Assembly: GCF_011762095.1 (NCBI RefSeq)
Contig: NZ_JAASQO010000012.1
Span: forward strand, 1 to 64,000
Source: Parvibaculum indicum
GTDB lineage: Bacteria; Pseudomonadota; Alphaproteobacteria; Parvibaculales; Parvibaculaceae
Direction of reading: 5' to 3'
Length of the DNA: 64,000 nt
Positions within the stretch are counted from its first letter, which is position 1, and every line of letters begins with the position of its first letter. Of the stretch, positions 29,116 through 36,782 are shown piece after piece. The notes below the pieces were generated by a model. That model did no database searches and had not been told where the DNA came from. It saw only the letters and a program-made list of their open reading frames with translations. The translations under genes were made by a program, and so were the position numbers.

Positions 29116-29576
29116 AGATCGACAGGCGGAAAATGCTTCTGGGCGGCATGGCGGTGCTTGGATCGGTCGCGCTGTCGCCGCTTGCAAGTCTTCCGGCCCG
29201 CGCCGCCGTCATTCGCGGCACCGCCTACAAGGCGCCGGGCTGCGGCTGCTGCGAACTATGGGCGGACCATATGCGCGAAGCGGGCTTCGAAATTCGCATG
29301 CTTGAGGATAGCGACCTGGCCGTCCGCAAGATCCGCCACGGCATCACATCCGATCTGGCAAGCTGTCACACAGCCCTGATCGAGGGTTATGTCGTGGAAG
29401 GTCATGTGCCCGCCTCTGTCGTCCGCCGCCTTCTGAAGGAGCGGCCCGAAGGCGTCACGGGCATCTCGGTGCCGGGCATGCCCGTCGGTACGCCGGGAAT
29501 GCCGGGGCCGAAAGCCGGACCGGTCGATGTGCTGGCTTTCGGAAACGGCCGGCCGAAGGTCTACGCGACCTTCTGA
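29112..29576 (+). CDS. DUF411 metal-binding protein with Tat-like signal
   Basis: Exported 154-aa protein. The N-terminus DRRKMLLGGMAVLGSVAL followed by PARAA looks like a Tat signal peptide. The mature part has the DUF411 signature YKAPGCGCCELWADHM, a CxCC metal site likely to bind copper, and SCHTALIEGYVVEGHVP. Family members are associated with metal handling. The ATG overlaps the TfoX stop (ATGA), so it is the last gene of the suf transcript, an odd place for a periplasmic copper protein. The C-terminal region is rich in Met/Pro/Gly (PGMPVGTPGMPGP). Confidence 0.85.
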   Translation: MKIDRRKMLLGGMAVLGSVALSPLASLPARAAVIRGTAYKAPGCGCCELWADHMREAGFEIRMLEDSDLAVRKIRHGITSDLASCHTALIEGYVVEGHVPASVVRRLLKERPEGVTGISVPGMPVGTPGMPGPKAGPVDVLAFGNGRPKVYATF

Positions 29577-29591
29577 CCGGCCTCAAACGGT

Positions 29592-30383
29592 TTATTCGCC
29601 TTTGAATTCGGCAGGGCGCTTCTGCAGGAAGGCCTTCACGCCTTCGCGGAAATCCGCCGAATACCCCATGTCGCGCTGAAGCTGCCGTTCCAGATTGAGC
29701 TGCTCTTCATAGGTGTTGTCCGTGCTCTCCCAATAAAGCTGGCGGATGCCGGCAAGCGAGCGCGTCGGGCCGCCGGCAAGGTCTTTCGCCAGCGTCATGG
29801 CTTCGTCCATCAGCTTTTCATCGTCATAGACGCGGTTGACGAGGCCCCATTCCAGTGCCGTTTCGGCGGGCAGTTTTTCGCCCAGCAGCGAAAGCTCCAT
29901 CGCGCGCGCCTTGCCGACGAGACGCGGCAGGATCCAGGTCGAGCCGCCATCCGGCACCAGCCCGATACGGCGGAAGGCCTGCAGGAAGTAGGAGGATTTC
30001 GCGCAGAGCACCATGTCGCCCATCAGCGCGAAGCTCATGCCGACACCGGCGGCCGGGCCGTTCACCGCGGTGATGAAGGGGGCCTTGAGATTGCGCAGGC
30101 GACGAAGGAAGGGGTGGTAGAGCGATTCCAGCGCCGCGCCCGCATCCGGCACCTTGCCGGAATTGTCGCCCCGGCCCTGAAGATTGGCACCCGTGCAGAA
30201 GCCGCGTCCTTCGCCGGTCATCACCAGGCAGCGCACGCCGTTGGACTTGGTCTCCACCTCGTCCATTGCGTCCATCAGCCCGCCGAGCATTTCGGGCGAG
30301 ACGGCGTTCATCACTTCCGGATGGTTCAGCGTCAGCTTGGCGACGCCGCCGTCGATGTCGAGTTTGACCCGTTCGAAATCCAT
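29592..30383 (-). CDS. Crotonase-family protein, PaaG-like (enoyl-CoA isomerase type)
   Basis: Acyl-CoA enzyme of the crotonase superfamily, 263 aa. The oxyanion-hole regions are visible in GFCTGANLQG and GPAAGVGMSF. By my alignment the two catalytic Glu of true hydratases are replaced (by Ser near residue 116 and Phe near 136), while Asp145 in GLVPDGGSTW matches the catalytic Asp of PaaG. An isomerase is therefore more likely than a hydratase. The C-terminus LERQLQRDMGYSADFREGVKAFLQKRPAEF also resembles PaaG. Tandem paralogue of the next gene. Confidence 0.85.
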   Translation of the reverse strand: MDFERVKLDIDGGVAKLTLNHPEVMNAVSPEMLGGLMDAMDEVETKSNGVRCLVMTGEGRGFCTGANLQGRGDNSGKVPDAGAALESLYHPFLRRLRNLKAPFITAVNGPAAGVGMSFALMGDMVLCAKSSYFLQAFRRIGLVPDGGSTWILPRLVGKARAMELSLLGEKLPAETALEWGLVNRVYDDEKLMDEAMTLAKDLAGGPTRSLAGIRQLYWESTDNTYEEQLNLERQLQRDMGYSADFREGVKAFLQKRPAEFKGE

Positions 30384-30412
30384 GTTTCTACTCCCTGATT
30401 GCAGTTCGGTTC

Positions 30413-31216
30413 TTATGGCTGGAATTCCGGTTTCGTCTTGGTGAGAAAGGCTTTCACGCCCGCCGCGAAGTTCGGGTGATCGCCAAGCTGCCCCTGAATG
30501 TCGCGCTCATAGTCGAGCTGCTCGGCCAGCGTATGGCGCCCGGAAACGTCGAGCGCCTTGACGATTTCGCCAAAGGCGTTGGTCGGCCCCTGGGCAAGCT
30601 TGCCCGCCAGCGTCATGACTTCTTCCATCAGCGCATCGTCCTCGACGCATTTCCAGATGAGCCCCCAGTCGGCGGCCGTCTCCGCCGGCAGCTTGTCGCC
30701 GGTCAGTGCAAGCGCGCGGGCACGGGCAAGCCCCACAAGGCGCGGCATGAACCATGTGCAGCCCATATCCGGAATGAGGCCGAGCTTCGGCCCGAAGACC
30801 TGAATGAAAGAGGCGGATTTCGCCGCGATCACGATGTCGGCGCAAAGCGCAAGGCCCACGCCGCCGCCTGCCGTCGTGCCGTTCACGGCGGCGATTTTGG
30901 GTTTTTCGAGTTCGGCCAGTTCCCGCACCATCGGGTTGAAGCCGACGGTCATGCCATGGGCGACGCCCTGACCGATGCTCATGCCTTCCTCGCGCTGCCC
31001 CTGGGCGGCAAGGTCGGCGCCCGCGCAGAACGCCCGGCCGGCGCCTGTCAGCACGAGCACGCGCGCATCCGGGGTGGCGGCCACCTTGGCGACCGCTTCG
31101 CGCACTTCCTCGATGAGCTTCATGTTGATGCTGTTCAGCACGTCGGGCCGGTTCAGCGTCAGGAGGGCGATGCCATCCGCGATTTCGAGCTTGATCGTTT
31201 CCCCGTCGGTATTCAT
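30413..31216 (-). CDS. Crotonase-family protein, PaaG-like paralogue
   Basis: 267 aa, same fold and family as its downstream neighbour, 29 bases apart and co-directional, so probably one transcript. Oxyanion regions: RAFCAGADLA and NGTTAGGGVGLAL. The hydratase Glu pair is again absent, and Asp150 in GLIPDMGCTW is at the PaaG catalytic Asp position. It may act on unsaturated or epoxy acyl-CoAs in fatty or aromatic acid catabolism; the substrate is not predictable. ATG 31216 follows GGGAGGGAC. Confidence 0.85.
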   Translation of the reverse strand: MNTDGETIKLEIADGIALLTLNRPDVLNSINMKLIEEVREAVAKVAATPDARVLVLTGAGRAFCAGADLAAQGQREEGMSIGQGVAHGMTVGFNPMVRELAELEKPKIAAVNGTTAGGGVGLALCADIVIAAKSASFIQVFGPKLGLIPDMGCTWFMPRLVGLARARALALTGDKLPAETAADWGLIWKCVEDDALMEEVMTLAGKLAQGPTNAFGEIVKALDVSGRHTLAEQLDYERDIQGQLGDHPNFAAGVKAFLTKTKPEFQP

Positions 31217-31278
31217 GGGGTAGTCCCTCCCTGAAGGCTTGTTTGCGGGGAGGATAGTCGTCTGCGCGCACAGGCGAA

Positions 31279-31307
31279 AGGCCGCTTTGCCGGTGACGAA
31301 GCGGCCT
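31279..31307 (-). terminator. Putative terminator of the GGDEF gene
   Basis: Perfect 9-bp stem AGGCCGCTT / AAGCGGCCT with an 11-nt loop, 34 bases past the stop of the diguanylate cyclase. On the minus strand it runs into TTTCGCC, a short U-tract, so strength is uncertain. Confidence 0.5.
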
Positions 31308-31340
31308 CAGAGAGACGTTGCGTAAAATCGGATGGGCGGA

Positions 31341-32396
31341 TCAGCCGGCCACGGCCCGGCTGTCCGGGGCGGTGCTCAACTCGCTGCGAACCTGATTGCG
31401 ACCGTTCCGTTTTGCGTCATACAGGCAGGCATCGGCGCGCTCGATCAGGCTGGAGGATTCGTCGGAAGGGCGGAAGGAGCCCACGCCCAGAGACATGGTC
31501 ACCCGCCCGAGGGACTCGCCGGTGGAGCGTTTCACCAGCTCCCGCGACTGGACCGCCTCGCGGATCTTGTTGGCGATCTGCTCGGCATCCTTCGTGGTCG
31601 TGGAAGGCAGGATAACGCCGAACTCTTCGCCGCCATATCGCGCCACCGTGTCGCTTTCCCGCGTGCCGTTGTTGAGGCAGCTCGCAACGAGGCGCAACAC
31701 CTGATCGCCCGTGCGATGGCCGAACGTGTCGTTGAATTTCTTGAAATGATCGATATCGCCGATCAGCAGGCAAAGCGGCTGCGCGGTCTCCCGGGCATGC
31801 GAGATTTCGCGGGCGAGGGTTTCGTCGAACGCCTTGCGGTTGGCCACTCCCGTCAGCGCATCGGTTCGCGCCTCGTTGCGGGCGGCCTCCAGCGTCTGCT
31901 GAAGCTCGGTCACTTCGGAACTGGTGGCTTTCAGCCGTTCCTCCAGTTCCTGGCTGCGGGCTTCCATGTCCCGGCTGGCCTCGAGGATCGATTTCACCGC
32001 GTTGCGCACATCGGCCGGGGTGGACTTCGCGGACAGTCCGGCGCTGGCCTCGCGGACCGAATGGCCGAACGCGGTCGAATTGCCGGTGGAGGATTCGATG
32101 ATCTCGATGATCTGGTTCAGTTCGGAATTCAGCCTTTCGCCGGTTTCGAGCGTGACGGCGGCGAGTTTGGCATCGCTCAGATAGCGTTCGCGAAGCTCCT
32201 CGGCGGTGGCGGCGTCGATCGGCCGGCCGCTCGACAGCCGTTCGTCCAGCGCCTGGTTGAGATCGGGGGTCTGGCCCGAAGCATAGCGGTACCAGAGCGC
32301 ATAGTTTTCAGGCACCGGCGCAATGCCGTGTTCCGCCATGAGTTCGATAGCCCGCGCGCTGCACTCGCCGGCGGAAAGGATCTTCTCGGATGTCAT
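31341..32396 (-). CDS. GGDEF diguanylate cyclase with N-terminal helical domain
   Basis: Makes cyclic-di-GMP from two GTP. The N-terminal 180 residues are helical with a coiled coil (about 130-180) and no membrane segment, so it is probably cytoplasmic and polymerised or sensed through this part. The GGDEF domain begins at ARTDALTGVANRKAFDE, has DIDHFKKFNDTFGH, and an active A-site RYGGEEF. An RxxD inhibitory site (RESD) lies five residues before GGEEF, so product inhibition is expected. ATG 32396 (MTSEKIL) is chosen with GGGG seven bases upstream. Divergent from the aldehyde dehydrogenase. Confidence 0.93.
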   Translation of the reverse strand: MTSEKILSAGECSARAIELMAEHGIAPVPENYALWYRYASGQTPDLNQALDERLSSGRPIDAATAEELRERYLSDAKLAAVTLETGERLNSELNQIIEIIESSTGNSTAFGHSVREASAGLSAKSTPADVRNAVKSILEASRDMEARSQELEERLKATSSEVTELQQTLEAARNEARTDALTGVANRKAFDETLAREISHARETAQPLCLLIGDIDHFKKFNDTFGHRTGDQVLRLVASCLNNGTRESDTVARYGGEEFGVILPSTTTKDAEQIANKIREAVQSRELVKRSTGESLGRVTMSLGVGSFRPSDESSSLIERADACLYDAKRNGRNQVRSELSTAPDSRAVAG

Positions 32397-32670
32397 CGAA
32401 TGCCCCATCGGCTGACCGTACCCTGCGGTCGCTTCCCTTGAGTTGGAGCCTAGGCCGATACGGTTACAGCCAGGTAAATCCGGCGGAAAATGGCAATTTT
32501 TCTGGTCGATAAGGTCTTAAAACCCGCCCCGCTGCCGGAAAATGCGAGGGGCTCTCAATGACCGGGGAATTATGTATTATCCCGATAAACGAGCCGGCAT
32601 ATGAGGCCGGACAGCCGGGAAGCAATTCAAACGCGCCGCCAGTTGGTGCGGCGGGGACAGGAGGGCGCCA

Positions 32671-34134
32671 ATGAGCGTAGCGGAGCAGAATTCTCAGGAA
32701 GCCGATATAGAAGCCATTTCCCAGTCGATCCGCGCGATTCTCGACAAGCAGAAGGCGGCGCATATCGCCGACGGGCCGATCAGCGCCGAACGCCGGATCG
32801 AGTGGCTCGACCGGGCGATTGCGCTGGTCGTGGATAACCAGAAGGAAATCGTGGAGGCCATGGCCTCCGATTTCGGCCATCGCAGCCATGACCAGTCGCT
32901 CATGGCCGATGTGATGGGCTCCATCAACCCGCTGAAACACGCCAAGAAGCATCTGCGCCAGTGGATGAAGCCGGAAAAGCGGAAAGTCCAGTTCCCGCTC
33001 GGTCTGCTCGGCGCCAAGGCGCGGGTCGAATATCAGCCGCTGGGCACGGTGGGCATCATCTCGCCCTGGAACTTCCCCGTGAACCTCACCTTCACGCCGC
33101 TGGCGGGCGTCTTCGCCGCCGGCAACCGCGCCATGATCAAGCCGTCCGAGTTCACGCCGGCGACGTCCGAACTGATGGCGCGGATGTTCCGCTCCGCCTT
33201 CGACGAGACGGAAGTGGCCGTGATCACGGGCGGTCCGGCGGTCGGCCAGGCCTTCTCCAAGCAGCCTTTCGATCATCTGCTTTTCACCGGCGCGACCTCG
33301 ATCGCCTATCACGTCATGCGCGCGGCGGCCGAAAACCTCGTGCCGCTGACGCTGGAGCTGGGCGGCAAGTCGCCGGTCATCGTCTCCGACACGGCGAAGA
33401 TGGACGAAGCGGCCGCCAAGGTCATGACGGGCAAGACCCTCAATGCGGGACAGATCTGTCTCGCGCCGGACTATGTCTTCGTGCCGGAGGCCAAGCTCGA
33501 CAGCTTCGTCGACGAGGCGCAGAAATCCATCACGAAGATGTATCCGACCATCAAGGACAATCCGGACTACACTTCCATCGTCAATCAGCGCCATTACGAC
33601 CGCATCAACTCCTATCTCGACGATGCGAAGCAGAAGGGCGCGAAGATCGTCGAGATCAATCCCGCCAACGAGGATTTCAGCCAGCAGCAGGCGCACAAGA
33701 TTCCGCCGACGATTGTCGTGAACCCGACGGACGACATGAAGGTCATGCAGGACGAAATCTTCGGCCCCGTGCTGCCCGTGAAGTCCTATCGCTCGGTGAA
33801 CGAGGTGCTGGACTATGTGAACGGTCATGCCCGTCCGCTCGGCCTCTATTATTTCGGCGAGGACGAGAAGGAAGAACGCACCGTGCTGGATCGCACGACA
33901 TCCGGCGGCGTGACGGTCAACGACGTCATCATGCATGTCTCGATGGAAGATCTGCCGTTCGGCGGCGTCGGCCCGAGCGGCATGGGCGCCTATCACGGTA
34001 TCGACGGTTTCCGCACGTTCAGCCACGCCAAGGCCGTCTACAAGCAGTCCAATGCGAAGATGGTCGCGGAGATGTTCCGTCCGCCCTACACCTCGAAGTC
34101 GCGCAAGCGGCTGATGGGCATGATCAAGAAATAG
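32671..34134 (+). CDS. Aldehyde dehydrogenase, coniferyl-aldehyde-dehydrogenase-like
   Basis: NAD(P)-dependent oxidation of an aldehyde to the acid. 487 aa with ALDH features: SPWNFPVNLTFTPLAGVFAAGN, KPSEFTP, LFTGATS, general-base Glu in LELGGKSP, nucleophile Cys in NAGQICLAPDYV, EIFGPVLPV and a C-terminal membrane-proximal RPPYTSKSRKRLMG. The sequence style (QICLAPDY) matches the coniferyl/fatty aldehyde class; the real substrate is not certain. A perfect AGGAGG precedes ATG 32671. Ends before a strong terminator. Confidence 0.92.
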   Translation: MSVAEQNSQEADIEAISQSIRAILDKQKAAHIADGPISAERRIEWLDRAIALVVDNQKEIVEAMASDFGHRSHDQSLMADVMGSINPLKHAKKHLRQWMKPEKRKVQFPLGLLGAKARVEYQPLGTVGIISPWNFPVNLTFTPLAGVFAAGNRAMIKPSEFTPATSELMARMFRSAFDETEVAVITGGPAVGQAFSKQPFDHLLFTGATSIAYHVMRAAAENLVPLTLELGGKSPVIVSDTAKMDEAAAKVMTGKTLNAGQICLAPDYVFVPEAKLDSFVDEAQKSITKMYPTIKDNPDYTSIVNQRHYDRINSYLDDAKQKGAKIVEINPANEDFSQQQAHKIPPTIVVNPTDDMKVMQDEIFGPVLPVKSYRSVNEVLDYVNGHARPLGLYYFGEDEKEERTVLDRTTSGGVTVNDVIMHVSMEDLPFGGVGPSGMGAYHGIDGFRTFSHAKAVYKQSNAKMVAEMFRPPYTSKSRKRLMGMIKK

Positions 34135-34153
34135 GCCCCGAAGACGGGCAAGG

Positions 34154-34184
34154 AAAAGGGCGGTCTCTCGGGACCGCCCTTTTT
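34154..34184 (+). terminator. Intrinsic terminator after aldehyde dehydrogenase
   Basis: Stem GGGCGGTC / GACCGCCC (34158-34165 and 34172-34179) with a 6-nt loop, flanked by AAAA and followed by TTTTTCGTTT. Confidence 0.92.
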
Positions 34185-34261
34185 CGTTTGTCTTGTGGTG
34201 TAATCGGAATTTCCTTTTTCCTGCCAGATTTCACGCCTAGGCCAGAGCGGGAGGAGGGAAG

Positions 34262-34993
34262 ATGCCCTATTGGCTGCATATTCTGTCGATCGCTTCTCTG
34301 GCACTGGGCGCGGTTTGTGCCGCGATCATCATTGTCGACGAACGCCGTCACCCTCAGCATATGTGGATCATGAGCGTGGTCTGGCCGGTAACGGCTCTGT
34401 TCGGCGGGCTCTTCGCCCTGGCGGGTTATTTCGTCTATGGGCGTCTGGCGACCGATGCGAAAGTGCGACACGCCATGGAGAGGAATGCGACGCCGCCGAA
34501 CAAGGCGAACACGCCGTTCCCGGCCGTTGTCGCAAAGGGGACGAGCCATTGCGGCGCGGGCTGCATGCTGGGCGACCTTGTCGCGGAATGGCTGGTCTTC
34601 TTCGTGCCCGCCATCGCGATCTGGGCCGGCTACGAAACCATCTTTCCGGAGAAGATTTATGCCGTCTGGATCGTGGATTTCGTTTTCGCCTTCGCGTTCG
34701 GCATCGCGTTCCAGTACTTCACCATCAAGCCGATGCGCGGCCTGTCCGTCGGGCAGGGGATCGTCGAAGCGGTAAAGGCCGATACGCTGTCGCTCACCTC
34801 CTGGCAGGTCGGCATGTACGGCTTCATGGCCATCGCGCATTTCTGGATTTTCGGCACGCTTCTGGGCGTGCCGCTGAAGGTCTCCAGCGCCGAATTCTGG
34901 TTCATGATGCAGATTGCCATGCTGGCCGGCTTCGCCACGGCCTATCCGGTCAACTGGTGGCTGATCCGGGTGGGCATCAAGGAAGCGATGTAG
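34262..34993 (+). CDS. DUF4396 integral membrane protein
   Basis: 243-aa polytopic inner-membrane protein with about six hydrophobic segments (residues about 3-23, 35-57, 105-125, 133-152, 183-205, 213-232). Conserved DUF4396 features are the KGTSHCGAGCMLGDLVAEW block with two cysteines, WIVDFVFAFAFGIAFQYF, and the HFWIFG region. The Cys/His block between helices could bind metal, but the function is unknown. ATG 34262 follows GGGAGGAGGGAAG. Convergent with the helicase, 17 bases away. Confidence 0.85.
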   Translation: MPYWLHILSIASLALGAVCAAIIIVDERRHPQHMWIMSVVWPVTALFGGLFALAGYFVYGRLATDAKVRHAMERNATPPNKANTPFPAVVAKGTSHCGAGCMLGDLVAEWLVFFVPAIAIWAGYETIFPEKIYAVWIVDFVFAFAFGIAFQYFTIKPMRGLSVGQGIVEAVKADTLSLTSWQVGMYGFMAIAHFWIFGTLLGVPLKVSSAEFWFMMQIAMLAGFATAYPVNWWLIRVGIKEAM

Positions 34994-35010
34994 GCAAAAA
35001 GAAAGAAGCC

Positions 35011-36504
35011 TCAGGCCTCTTCCGTTTCTTTCTCCGCCGATGCGTCTTCTTCATCGGTACTGCGCCGTCGCGGCAGCTTCACTTCCCGCAGCATGAAGGC
35101 GGGAACGTGATCGCCCATGCCGACGATCTTGTCGTCGTCATCGTCGCGGTCCCGGCGGCGATTGCGTCCGCCCCTTGTACGACGCGGCTTTTCCTCGGCC
35201 GCGGGCTCGGGCTTTTCGGCCTCTGCCTCTTCCGGCGCGCTCGCTTCGGCGGCGGGCTGCGCCTCGTCGGTCTTCTTCTTCCGGCTCCGGCCGCCCCGGC
35301 GGCGGGACTTGGGCTCGGTTTCTTCCTCGCCGGTTTCCGGCGCCGATGCTTCCGCTTCGGCCTTGGAATCGGTGTCTTCCTTGTCGGCACCGATCTCATG
35401 TACCGGGATCGTCGTATCGAGCATCTTTTCGATCGCTTCGATATATTTCCGGTCTTCAGGCGTCACCAGCGTGAAGGCGGCGCCTTCCTTGCCGGCGCGG
35501 CCCGTGCGGCCGATACGGTGGACATAGTCTTCCGCATGGGTCGGCGGGTCGAAATTGAAGACATGGCTGACATCGGGAATGTCGAGACCGCGCGCCGCCA
35601 CGTCGCTGGCCACCAGCAGGCGGATTTCGCCGCTTCGGAAGCCCTCCAGCGTCTTCATGCGCGTGCTCTGGTCGAGGTCGCCATGAATGGCGCCGGTCGA
35701 ATAGCCGTGCTTGTCGAGCGAGCGGTGGAGTACCGAAACGTCGCGCTTGCGATTGCAGAAGATGATCGCGTTTTTCACATTCTCGGTGTCGATGATGTGG
35801 CGCAGCGCGTCGCGTTTCTGGTCACGGCGCGAAATCTTGACCTGGGCCTGCTTGATCCGCTCATTGGCGGAGGAGGCGCGGGCGACTTCGACGCGCTCGG
35901 GCGCATGCTGGAAGTTTTCCGTAAGGCGCTGGATTTCCGGCGGCATGGTGGCCGAGAAGAGAAGCGTCTGCCGGGTGAAGGGAATCTTGCGGCAGATTTC
36001 CTCGATGTCCGGAATGAAGCCCATATCGAGCATGCGGTCGGCTTCGTCGATCACGAGCACTTGCACACCCGTCAGCAGCACCTTGCCGCGCTGGCAATGG
36101 TCCAGCAGGCGGCCCGGCGTTGCGATCAGCACGTCCACGCCGCGATCGAGCTTCTTTTCCTGGTCGCCGAAGGATACGCCGCCGATCAGCAGCGCCATGG
36201 AAAGCTTGTGATACTTGCCGTATTTCTCGAAATTCTCCGCGACCTGCGCGGCGAGTTCGCGCGTCGGCTCGAGAATGAGAGAGCGCGGCATCCGCGCCTT
36301 GGCCCGGCCCCGCGACAGCTTGTCGATCATCGGCAGGGTGAAGGAGGCCGTCTTGCCCGTCCCCGTCTGGGCGATGCCGAGCACGTCTTTGCCGGCGAGA
36401 ACATGGGGGATGGCTTGCGCCTGAATGGGCGTGGGCTCGGTATAGCCGGTTTCGGCAACAGCCTTGAGCACTTCCGGCGTGAGACCGAGTTCGTCAAATG
36501 TCAT
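35011..36504 (-). CDS. DEAD-box ATP-dependent RNA helicase (RhlE-like)
   Basis: Unwinds RNA in ribosome assembly or mRNA decay. All motifs are present: Q-motif GYTEPTPIQAQAIP, Walker A AQTGTGKT, PTRELAAQ, DEAD in VIDEADRMLDMGF, SAT in LLFSATMP, ARGLD in ASDVAARGLDIPDV, and HRIGRTGRAGKEG. The core is about residues 1-385. The last 110 residues are a disordered acidic tail with Arg-rich blocks (KSRRRGGRSRKKK, RRTRGGRNRRRDRDDDDD) that likely binds RNA. A 278-base upstream region may hold a long leader, as in cold-inducible helicases. Confidence 0.94.
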   Translation of the reverse strand: MTFDELGLTPEVLKAVAETGYTEPTPIQAQAIPHVLAGKDVLGIAQTGTGKTASFTLPMIDKLSRGRAKARMPRSLILEPTRELAAQVAENFEKYGKYHKLSMALLIGGVSFGDQEKKLDRGVDVLIATPGRLLDHCQRGKVLLTGVQVLVIDEADRMLDMGFIPDIEEICRKIPFTRQTLLFSATMPPEIQRLTENFQHAPERVEVARASSANERIKQAQVKISRRDQKRDALRHIIDTENVKNAIIFCNRKRDVSVLHRSLDKHGYSTGAIHGDLDQSTRMKTLEGFRSGEIRLLVASDVAARGLDIPDVSHVFNFDPPTHAEDYVHRIGRTGRAGKEGAAFTLVTPEDRKYIEAIEKMLDTTIPVHEIGADKEDTDSKAEAEASAPETGEEETEPKSRRRGGRSRKKKTDEAQPAAEASAPEEAEAEKPEPAAEEKPRRTRGGRNRRRDRDDDDDKIVGMGDHVPAFMLREVKLPRRRSTDEEDASAEKETEEA

Positions 36505-36782
36505 ACATCAACCTGTTTGCGTGTTCCGGGCCTGAAAGTCGCCGATGGGAGGTCGTCTCCATCGGACGTCGCTGTTTCGTTGGCCTGATGCTGCGGCCAG
36601 GATCTGGCGAGTAAGCAGCTTGTCGCGCGGATGAAATTCCGCGCATTCAGCGAATTTGTGCCGGAAAATACGGTCTTCCGCGAAATTGTCAACCGAATGG
36701 CGGGGTAACCCCGTCCCGGATAGGGACTTGGTCGCCACCTGTGGCTGCATTGCCTCAGAATTGTCCGGCACGGCCTGTGGAA

